DNA from: Brevibacillus sp. SYP-B805
GTDB taxonomy: Bacteria > Bacillota > Bacilli > Brevibacillales > Brevibacillaceae
Assembly (NCBI RefSeq): GCF_011059135.1
Contig: NZ_JAALGD010000001.1
Span: 186,001 to 250,000 of the forward strand
Direction of reading: 5' to 3'
DNA length: 64,000 nucleotides
Part shown: one piece after another, positions 15,737-22,546 of the stretch
Position numbering within the stretch: the first letter of the stretch is position 1
How the letters are laid out: every line of letters begins with the position of its first letter
The notes under the pieces: generated by a model
What the model was told of the DNA's origin: nothing
Databases searched by the model: none
Seen by the model: only the letters and a program-made list of their open reading frames with translations
Position numbers and translations under genes: made by a program

Positions 15737-17466
15737 GAAGGGTGCGGGAGATGGTGCAGGGCTGTCTGCGAAAACTGGCTGCATTCGTCAAAGACGAACT
15801 GCCTGCAGCCCTGGCAGGCCCGCCGGTCCAGGTATGACAATGCCTTTAGGACCGCATCGCCGGTATGTTCGAGGAAATGTTCCGGTCCGATCTGGTCGTA
15901 CAGGCCGGTTTTTTGCAGCATCTGTTTGGGCTGCTCCCCGAGACCGCAGACAAGCAGGATACAATTGTTCCGTTTCAACTGCGATACCAAAGCAGCCAGT
16001 TGGGCTACGCCGGTCGTATCGATGAGCGGCACTTTTGCCATGCGCAGCAGGACGATTTTCGGCTTGGTTTGCAGCGCACGGACGATCGATTCTTCCATGC
16101 GTTTCGACGCGGCAAAAAAGAGCGGCCCTTCCATGTTGTAGATATGTAGCTGCGGGCAGTCGTGCCCTTCGTACACCATGTGGGGCACGATCGGCTTGTG
16201 GCTGTCGGACGGATCGGGCAGGGCTTTCGAGATGGAGATCTGGCTCATCTTCTTGGTAAACAGCAGGACGGCAAGGCCAAGCCCAACTTCCACGGCGATC
16301 GTCAAATCGGTGAACACCGTCAGCAGGAAGGTGGTCAACAACAGCAGCGAATCGCTCGTCCGCGTCTTCAGCAGATGCAGAAACTCCCGGCGTTCGCTCA
16401 TGTTCCAGGCCACCACCATCAGGATCGGCGCCATGCTGGCCAGCGGGATCAGCGAGGCATAAGGCGCGAACAGGAGCAGGACCAGCAAAACGACGATGCC
16501 GTGAATCACGCCGGAGAGGGGCGAGGCGGCCCCGTTTTTGATGTTGGTGGCCGTGCGGGCAATGGCGCCGGTAGCCGGAATCCCGCCGAACAAGGGCGTA
16601 ATGATGTTTGCGATGCCCTGGCCGATCAGTTCGCGGTTGCTGTTGTGCCTGGTGCCTGCCATGTTGTCGGCCACCACAGCGGACAGCAGGGATTCGATCC
16701 CACCCAGGAGGGCGATCACCAAGGCCGGCCGAATCAGCTGAACCAGTTTGTCCAGCGTAATCTCAGGGAAAGCCAACGCGGGCAGCGTACCCGGGATGGC
16801 GCCATAGGTAGAGCCGATCGTCGCCACTTTGCCGGCGAAAAAGAAGGAAGCCGCCACGCTGGAGACGACCAGCCCGATCAGGGAGCTGGGCACTTTGGGA
16901 AACAGCTTCATGGACAGGAAGATGCTGCCCAGGCAGAGCAGCGCCGTGATCACGCTGTATGGATTGATGGTGTCCAGATGAACGACGATCTCTTTCATGT
17001 TGAGGAGAAAGGCATCGTGCTTTTCTACCTGCAGGCCGAGGAAATTGGGAATCTGGCCGCTGAAGATGATGACGGCAATCCCGGCGGTAAACCCGATGGT
17101 GACCGGCTTCGGGATGTAATGGATAAACGAGCCCAGTCTGAGAAGTCCCATGATGACCAGGATGATGCCCGCCATCATGCCGGCAATCAGCAGATTTTCG
17201 TAACCGTATGTCATGACGATGGAGAAGAGAATGGGAACAAAGGCACCGGTCGGGCCGCCGATCTGGAAGGAGGTTCCCCCGAAGAGAGAGATGAGGATGC
17301 CGGCAACAATCGTGGTGTAAATGCCATACTCGGGCTTTACGCCGGAGGCAATCGCGAAGGCCATGCCGAGGGGGATGGCGATGATGCCGACGATGCTGCC
17401 GGAAACGAGGTCTTTTTGCAGGTGTTGGAGCGAGTAGCCTGCAAATCTGTTGCTGTTGCTGTTCAT
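15727..17466 (-). CDS. SulP family inorganic anion transporter with STAS domain
   Basis: A 579-residue membrane protein. The N-terminal transport domain has about 12-14 hydrophobic spans with the SulP signature GSIVGIIAIPLGMAFAIASGVKPEYGIYTTIVAG and GGPTGAFVPIL. The C-terminal cytoplasmic STAS domain (about 430-540) has IVLLRMAKVPLIDTTGVAQLAALVSQL, the conserved DTTG loop. SulP proteins carry sulfate, bicarbonate, dicarboxylates or similar anions; the ion cannot be chosen here. After STAS there is a tail with three cysteines (RRACQGCRQFVFDECSQ), unusual for the family. The minus-strand start ATG 17466 has AGAAGGG upstream. Confidence 0.92.
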   Translation of the reverse strand: MNSNSNRFAGYSLQHLQKDLVSGSIVGIIAIPLGMAFAIASGVKPEYGIYTTIVAGILISLFGGTSFQIGGPTGAFVPILFSIVMTYGYENLLIAGMMAGIILVIMGLLRLGSFIHYIPKPVTIGFTAGIAVIIFSGQIPNFLGLQVEKHDAFLLNMKEIVVHLDTINPYSVITALLCLGSIFLSMKLFPKVPSSLIGLVVSSVAASFFFAGKVATIGSTYGAIPGTLPALAFPEITLDKLVQLIRPALVIALLGGIESLLSAVVADNMAGTRHNSNRELIGQGIANIITPLFGGIPATGAIARTATNIKNGAASPLSGVIHGIVVLLVLLLFAPYASLIPLASMAPILMVVAWNMSERREFLHLLKTRTSDSLLLLTTFLLTVFTDLTIAVEVGLGLAVLLFTKKMSQISISKALPDPSDSHKPIVPHMVYEGHDCPQLHIYNMEGPLFFAASKRMEESIVRALQTKPKIVLLRMAKVPLIDTTGVAQLAALVSQLKRNNCILLVCGLGEQPKQMLQKTGLYDQIGPEHFLEHTGDAVLKALSYLDRRACQGCRQFVFDECSQFSQTALHHLPHPSST

Positions 17467-17588
17467 GACAAACCCTTCTTTTCTCGTATGAGGTAATGAA
17501 TATGTAGCTTATTGTAACAAAATTAGACAAATTTTTAAATGACCCGTTTTTTCCTCTCATTTTGGCAGTTTTGCTTCCAGGCATGATT

Positions 17589-17615
17589 CGGGCGGGTGTG
17601 GCAGACACCCGCCCG
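17589..17615. terminator. Strong hairpin between the basic-protein gene and the SulP gene
   Basis: A perfect 11-bp GC-rich stem (CGGGCGGGTGT 17589-17599, ACACCCGCCCG 17605-17615) with no T run on either strand. It lies just 3' of the minus-strand gene ending at 17647, so a factor-dependent or weak terminator, or an RNA 3'-end stabiliser, is likely. Confidence 0.5.
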
Positions 17616-17646
17616 TGACTTGGCATGCCCGACGGCTGGTCGAACC

Positions 17647-17961
17647 TTACATCTCCCCTTCTGCTTGCACAGGCAGCCTGCGCCTGTGCAACCCGCGCAA
17701 TCTTCGGAAAGAAAAGCGCCGCCTCGGCCGCTTGACGACAGGCTCGGGTGCAGGCGTCGGGGGAGTCGTCATCTGCTTGATGATCTCCTGCACGGCCGGA
17801 TTGGACAGGATCGTCAGGAACTGATTGATTTTCTCCAGATCCAGTTTGCTGAAAAAATCGGCCAGGGACTGTTTCTTCTTCTTTTTGGCGGTGAGGTTGG
17901 CTGAACGGACCGATTTCTTCACGATGCGACCTCGTTTTCCTTTTCCTTTCATCTGGTTCAC
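17647..17961 (-). CDS. Small, highly basic hypothetical protein
   Basis: About 104 residues, or 101 if ATG 17952 is used. It contains three basic blocks (KGKGKRGRIVKK, TAKKKKKQ and the C-terminal RRRFSFRRLRGLHRRRL) around a short helical core SLADFFSKLDLEKINQFLTILSNPAVQEIIKQM and a proline linker. GTG 17961 has AGAGG 4 nt upstream. The reading frame continues to 18135, but without a good ribosome site. I do not recognise the family. The composition suggests binding to nucleic acid or to the spore or cell envelope. It is divergent from topB. Confidence 0.55.
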   Translation of the reverse strand: MNQMKGKGKRGRIVKKSVRSANLTAKKKKKQSLADFFSKLDLEKINQFLTILSNPAVQEIIKQMTTPPTPAPEPVVKRPRRRFSFRRLRGLHRRRLPVQAEGEM

Positions 17962-18102
17962 CGTTCCTCTCTGGATATCTTTGGAAAAACAGGCGATGGC
18001 ATAGGTACTGACAGCGTATCCTATGACATTGGTGGAGGAGATGACCTGGGTAGCTGTCACCCCTGTGCGGAAATAGGCGGTCAAAATAACCGGCCTGGGG
18101 AT

Positions 18103-18132
18103 AGGACAAACGCTTCCCGACCGGTATATAAT
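18103..18132 (+). promoter_or_regulatory. Probable promoter of topB
   Basis: TATAAT at 18127-18132 with AGGACA (a weak TTGACA match) at 18103-18108, spacing 18 bp. It lies about 40 bp upstream of the topB start. Confidence 0.5.
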
Positions 18133-18171
18133 CAAGACATATTGTTAAGTTGGATCTGAGGAGAATCCTGC

Positions 18172-20154
18172 ATGAAAGTGATACTTGCCGAAAAGCCGGA
18201 TCAGGCGCAAAAATTGGCCGATCCGTTTCCCCATAAAAAACGCAGCGGCTATATTGAAATCCTGCCCAATCCCCACTTTCCCCAAGGGGCGTTGGTCACC
18301 TGGGCGGTCGGCCATATCTGCGAACTGCTTCCCCCCGAGAGCTATAACCCCGCCTGGAAGCGCTGGTCGGTGCAAACCCTGCCCATTCTGCCAGAGACGT
18401 TTCGCTACCGCGTGATGGCAAGCCGGAAGAAGCAGTTCAGTGTCATCAAGGAACTGCTGAAGAGGCCGGACGTGCGGGAGATTATCCTGGCTGGCGACGC
18501 CGGGCGGGAAGGGGAGCTGATCGTCCGCACGATCGTCCAGCAGGCCGGGGTGAATAAGCCGATGAAGCGGCTGTGGATCTCCTCCCTGACGGAAAAGGCG
18601 GTGAAAGCGGGCTTTGCCAATCTGCTGGACGAAGCCGAGACCCGCAACCTTTACTATGAAGCCTACAGCCGCGCCTGCGCCGATTGGCTGATCGGGATGA
18701 ACGCCTCCCGGATCTATACCCTTCTGTTGCAGGAGAAAGGGCTGGCCGATGTCTTTTCCGTCGGCCGCGTCCAGACGCCTACCCTGGCCTTGATCGTGAA
18801 GCGGGAGAAAGAGATCGCCCACTTCAAGCCGGAACCCTTCTGGGAGGTCCTGGCTACGTTCGAGCTGGAGGGCAAGCGGTATCAGGGCAAATGGCAGAAA
18901 GAGGGGGAATCGCGCCTGACGGATCAGGCGATGGCCGAGGCGATCGCCCGCTTCTGCCGGGAGAAGCCGGCCGCCGTGAAAGAAGTGGTGCAGACGCGCA
19001 AGGAATTCCAGCCGCCGCTGCTCTTCAACCTCTCTTCCCTGCAGGCAACGGCAAACAAGGCATTCCGATTCTCCCCGAAAAAGACGCTGGACATCGCCCA
19101 GCAGCTCTATGTCAAAGGGTTCATTTCCTATCCGCGGAGCGATTCCAGCTTTGTGACGCCGGGGGAGGCGGAGAGCTTTCCCGAGATCCTGGCCAAGCTG
19201 TCGAAAAAGGCGGCGTATCAGCCGTTTTTTCCGCTTCCCGTGCGGTCCATCCGGCAGAACAGGCGCTATGTGAACGAAAAGAAAGTGACGGATCATTATG
19301 CGATTATCCCGACCGAGCAGGTGCCCGATCTGGAGAAGTTGTCTGCCGATGAGCGGAAGCTGTACGATCTCATCGCCCGCCGGTTGATCGCGGCTCACTA
19401 CGACCCCGCCGTTGCGCTGTACACCACGGTGGTCACGCTGGTTGACGGCAGGGCGGAGTTTGTCAGCAAGGGCAGGCAGCAACTGCAGGAGGGCTGGCGG
19501 AAGGTGCTCTTTGGCGAAGGGCAGGAGGATGACGAGGATGAGCCGCTGCTGCCCCCTCTGGCGGAGGGAGAGTCCGGCCAGGTGGCCGACGTCACCGTCA
19601 AAGAAGGGAGAACCCAGCCGCCGAAGCGCTATACCGAAGGGGAACTGATCACCCTGATGAAAACGGCCGGCAAGCATCTACACAATGAAGAGCTGGAAAA
19701 GGTACTGGCGAAGACGGAAGGCTTGGGCACGGAGGCGACCCGGGCCGGCATCATCACGCTGCTGAAGCAGCGCGGCTACATCGAGGTGCGCAAAAATCAG
19801 GTGTACGCGACGCCCAAGGGCATGCTGCTGATCGAAGCGATCGGAGACAAGATTCTGGCTTCCCCGGAAATGACGGCCAAGTGGGAGCAGCGGCTGGAAG
19901 AGATCGGGCAGGGCAGCGCCTCGGCACAGGTTTTTATCGAACAGGTGCGCAAGCTGTCGGTGAAACTGATCGAGGATGCCAAGCAGCAGGCGAAAACATG
20001 GGTACTCCCGGCGTTTGCGGAAGCGGCAGCCGCATCCCGCCCCGCTGCGCGAAAGCGGGCGAAAACCGCCAAGGCGACAGGCTCCTCGGCAGGAAGGAAG
20101 AAAACGGCGGGAAAAACATCGAAGCCACGGAAATCATCGGCGGGCAAAATTTAG
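18172..20154 (+). CDS. topB: DNA topoisomerase III
   Basis: A 660-residue type IA topoisomerase that decatenates and relaxes negatively supercoiled DNA. The Toprim residues are in MKVILAEKPDQA and ILAGDAGREGELIV. Other landmarks are KRLWISSLTEKAV, SVGRVQTPTLALI and the active-site tyrosine in FISYPRSDSSF, where most relatives read YPRTDS. GLGTEATRAGII is also present. The C-terminus is a lysine/alanine-rich tail (about 620-660) instead of zinc fingers, which can add non-specific DNA binding. GAGGAG precedes ATG 18172. The DAGREGE form of the acidic motif is normal for Bacillus-type TopB. Confidence 0.96.
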   Translation: MKVILAEKPDQAQKLADPFPHKKRSGYIEILPNPHFPQGALVTWAVGHICELLPPESYNPAWKRWSVQTLPILPETFRYRVMASRKKQFSVIKELLKRPDVREIILAGDAGREGELIVRTIVQQAGVNKPMKRLWISSLTEKAVKAGFANLLDEAETRNLYYEAYSRACADWLIGMNASRIYTLLLQEKGLADVFSVGRVQTPTLALIVKREKEIAHFKPEPFWEVLATFELEGKRYQGKWQKEGESRLTDQAMAEAIARFCREKPAAVKEVVQTRKEFQPPLLFNLSSLQATANKAFRFSPKKTLDIAQQLYVKGFISYPRSDSSFVTPGEAESFPEILAKLSKKAAYQPFFPLPVRSIRQNRRYVNEKKVTDHYAIIPTEQVPDLEKLSADERKLYDLIARRLIAAHYDPAVALYTTVVTLVDGRAEFVSKGRQQLQEGWRKVLFGEGQEDDEDEPLLPPLAEGESGQVADVTVKEGRTQPPKRYTEGELITLMKTAGKHLHNEELEKVLAKTEGLGTEATRAGIITLLKQRGYIEVRKNQVYATPKGMLLIEAIGDKILASPEMTAKWEQRLEEIGQGSASAQVFIEQVRKLSVKLIEDAKQQAKTWVLPAFAEAAAASRPAARKRAKTAKATGSSAGRKKTAGKTSKPRKSSAGKI

Positions 20155-20216
20155 CAGATTGGGAACCTGACTGACGGAGACACTAACGGTAAAAATCCGC
20201 AAGGTGGCCGTTGTCC

Positions 20217-21005
20217 ATGTGTTTTCAAGCCGGTATGTTAAAACGTTTGCGTACCCCGGTGATTCTGCTTCTGCTGGTTCTTTTCCCCGTCGTCACCGGG
20301 GCGAGCTTTTCTGCCGCTACCGCCGTGGAGCCGACCAAAAAGGTGGCTTTCGTGATCGACGACTTCGGCAACAACATGAGCGGGACGGAAGAGATCATGA
20401 ATTTGCCGATACCGCTGACCATTGCGGTGATGCCATTTCTGCCGACGACCAAACGGGACGCCGAATGGGCCCATCGGAAGCATCATGATGTATTTGTTCA
20501 CCTGCCGATGGAACCGCGCAAAGGGAAAAAAAGCTGGCTCGGCCCCGGTGCCATCTTGACCGATCTGAGCGATGAGGAGATTCGCCGCCGGGTGATCGCG
20601 GCCATCGAGGATGTGCCGTATGCCATCGGGATCAACAACCACATGGGTTCGAAGGCAACCGCCGATCCCCGGGTGATGCGCGTGATCCTTCAGATTTGCA
20701 GGGAACGCGGCCTTTATTTTCTTGACAGCCGGACGACGGACAGGAGTGTGGCGGGAAAAATCGCGGCGGAGCTGGGCGTTCCCTACCTGGAGAATCAACT
20801 GTTTCTGGATGACATCTACTCGGTGCAGCACATCTCCAAACAGATGCGCCTGTTATGCAAGCGGATCGCCGTCCAGGACACCGCCATCGCCATCGGACAT
20901 GTCGGGCCGCCCGGCAAAAAAACGGCTTCCGTGCTGCGCACCTATATCCCGATCGTCAACAGCATGGCACAGGTCGTCAAAATATCGCAGCTGATCCACA
21001 AGTAA
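20217..21005 (+). CDS. Divergent polysaccharide deacetylase (YibQ/DUF610) family exported protein
   Basis: A 262-residue protein with an N-terminal hydrophobic signal (MLKRLRTPVILLLLVLFPVVTGASFSA), then a NodB-like fold. Landmarks are KKVAFVIDDFGNNMSG, LTIAVMPFLP, VFVHLPMEP, GINNHMGSKATAD, LYFLDSRTT and IAIGHVGPPGK. The DD, H and N-H-M-G-S positions are those of the divergent deacetylase family DUF610/YibQ. It probably acts on an envelope glycan outside the membrane; the reaction is unproven. ATG 20217, 9 nt after AAGGTGG, is preferred over TTG 20211. A clear terminator follows. Confidence 0.88.
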   Translation: MCFQAGMLKRLRTPVILLLLVLFPVVTGASFSAATAVEPTKKVAFVIDDFGNNMSGTEEIMNLPIPLTIAVMPFLPTTKRDAEWAHRKHHDVFVHLPMEPRKGKKSWLGPGAILTDLSDEEIRRRVIAAIEDVPYAIGINNHMGSKATADPRVMRVILQICRERGLYFLDSRTTDRSVAGKIAAELGVPYLENQLFLDDIYSVQHISKQMRLLCKRIAVQDTAIAIGHVGPPGKKTASVLRTYIPIVNSMAQVVKISQLIHK

Positions 21006-21029
21006 CACCCTCGGCGTGAGGGTGTTTTT
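21005..21029 (+). terminator. Terminator of the YibQ-family gene
   Basis: A perfect 8-bp stem ACACCCTC (21005-21012) / GAGGGTGT (21018-21025) followed by T residues. Confidence 0.9.
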
Positions 21030-21169
21030 GTGTGCAGATCCAAATGATTTCGCCGCTCTCTTGCCTACCCGCGAAGAAGTGGTAAAATGGAAAAATCTGC
21101 TGCATGTCGTGAAGGAAGGCTTTCACGCCAAAATGGAAATGCATTCCGAATCAACGGAGGTGTCTGGTG

Positions 21170-21616
21170 ATGGAGCAATTACGTTCCATATTGGAGAACA
21201 GTAATTTTTCATATGAGTTAATCCAACATGAAAAGCCGATTCTTTCTGCGCAGGATGGAGCCGATTATTTTGGAATTGAACTGGGACAAACAGCTCCAAC
21301 ATTGATCATCAAAACGGAGAAAGGCTTCTTTTCCCTGATCGTATCAGGAAAACGTGGCAAAGTGAACTTTGATGATATTGCAAAACTCTTGGGCTGCAGC
21401 GAAATAAAATTAGCCTCGGGGAAAGAGGTTAAGCAGGTAACCGGATTTGAAGTAGGGAGCGTACCATTAGTAGGTGTTGCACTGCCCTGCATTCTCGATA
21501 GAGAGCTGTATCGCTACCCTTATATTTATGGAGGTACCGGTAAACGAACCTGTACGCTGAAAATTGAACCTCTTGCCTTGGAAGCATTAAATCAGGTTGA
21601 AGGCATCTTTGGTTAA
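21170..21616 (+). CDS. YbaK/EbsC family aminoacyl-tRNA deacylase
   Basis: A 148-residue single-domain YbaK/ProX-type protein. PTLIIKTEKGFFSLIVSGKRGKVNFDDIAKLLG contains the usual conserved Lys, and VGSVPLVGVALPCILDREL and IYGGTGKRTCTLKIEP are typical of the editing pocket. The family hydrolyses mischarged tRNAs such as Cys-tRNA-Pro. Start ATG 21170 is 9 nt after GGAGG; GTG 21167 is the alternative. The gene is clearly more AT-rich than its neighbours, suggesting separate acquisition. The next 240 bp hold no gene that I can support. Confidence 0.85.
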   Translation: MEQLRSILENSNFSYELIQHEKPILSAQDGADYFGIELGQTAPTLIIKTEKGFFSLIVSGKRGKVNFDDIAKLLGCSEIKLASGKEVKQVTGFEVGSVPLVGVALPCILDRELYRYPYIYGGTGKRTCTLKIEPLALEALNQVEGIFG

Positions 21617-21857
21617 ATAATCTGTATCGCAAAAACCTTACCGTTTTAGCCCCCCTAAAGAATTTATCCATCAGTGATTTTTTCCAATGTCTGCATGTAG
21701 GGGTGCATATCACACATCGGTGAGGTTTTTCTTTTGATGTAAAAAGAGAAGAAAACGACAAAAGAAGAACTTTCCCCCACCCAACGTTCGACACCCTTCT
21801 TTCCAGCGATTGGTTATACTGGCATGGAAGTCAACCCATGGAAAGGAGCGCTTAGCG

Positions 21858-22532
21858 GTGATCGATCAAATCCTTCAGCTTCGTTCCCAGTATTTGTCAA
21901 CCGCCCAGATTGCCAAACAGTTGGGCTTGAGCGTCGGACAGGTCAAATATCAGCTGCAGAAGGCCAGGCATGCCTCCAGCCAGGAGAGGGCAGCCGCGAT
22001 CGGGCAGGAAGAGCCCACCCGTCAAGAGGCTCCGTGCATGACACAAGCGGACGCAGGGCAGGAAAGAAGGGGGCGGGAGTGGCAGCTGCCCGACTTTTAC
22101 GGGGAGAATGTCATCCGGCTGATGGTGCAAAGCCCAACCGTCCTGTATGTCTATTGGGAAATTACGTGGCCCCGCATGCGGATGGTCGCTTCGTATCTGC
22201 AGACCGATTATCGCGAGGTGCAGAAAGGCATCCGGCTGTATGATGTGACCGACCGCTATTTTGATGGCGGTAACGCCCATGGATGGCGGGACTTCCTCGT
22301 AGGGGAGGATGCCCATTCCTGGTACTTGCCGGAAGTCCAGCCGGGACGTACCTACATCGCCGACTTCGGCCTGTTTCACCAGGGCCGCTTCTGCCCGATT
22401 CTGCGCTCGGAGCCGGCGGCCACCCCGCGCAGCTGGCCGGCCGCATGGGGAGAGCCGCTGATCGAGCCTGTGACGGACACGGGACGGCCGGCCTGGTTTG
22501 AACATTTTTCCTACTCGTTCTATACCAAATGA
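21858..22532 (+). CDS. DUF4912 protein with N-terminal HTH-like segment
   Basis: A 224-residue protein. Residues 1-35 (MIDQILQLRSQYLSTAQIAKQLGLSVGQVKYQLQKAR) form a sigma-region-4-like helix-turn-helix. After a linker, residues 80-224 (LPDFYGENVIRLMVQSPTVLYVYWEIT..., HSWYLPEVQPGRTYIADFGLF) match the DUF4912 beta-sandwich, whose aromatic-rich face resembles carbohydrate-binding modules. No reaction is known. GTG 21858 follows AAGGAG by 9 nt. Its stop overlaps the ATG of the GH57-GT4 gene (ATGA). It opens the glucan operon, so a regulatory or glucan-sensing role is plausible. Confidence 0.75.
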   Translation: MIDQILQLRSQYLSTAQIAKQLGLSVGQVKYQLQKARHASSQERAAAIGQEEPTRQEAPCMTQADAGQERRGREWQLPDFYGENVIRLMVQSPTVLYVYWEITWPRMRMVASYLQTDYREVQKGIRLYDVTDRYFDGGNAHGWRDFLVGEDAHSWYLPEVQPGRTYIADFGLFHQGRFCPILRSEPAATPRSWPAAWGEPLIEPVTDTGRPAWFEHFSYSFYTK

Positions 22533-22546
22533 GCGGAGGGCTGAAC

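Noticed and set aside
16162-17496. 444-residue plus-strand frame rich in Asp, His and Gln
   Set aside because: Antisense of the SulP transporter; the composition is the complement of hydrophobic codons.
17962-18135. Upstream extension of the basic-protein ORF (MIIYRSGSVCPIPRPV...)
   Set aside because: No ribosome site, overlaps the topB promoter region, and the composition differs from the rest of the protein.
18478-18510. Apparent loss of the second Asp of the Toprim DxD motif in TopB (GDAGREGE)
   Set aside because: B. subtilis-type topoisomerase III has the same DAGREGE sequence as I recall it, so this is a family trait.
21016-21204. 62-residue ORF between the YibQ-family gene and the YbaK-like gene
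   Set aside because: It starts inside the terminator of the upstream gene, overlaps the YbaK start and has no recognisable feature.
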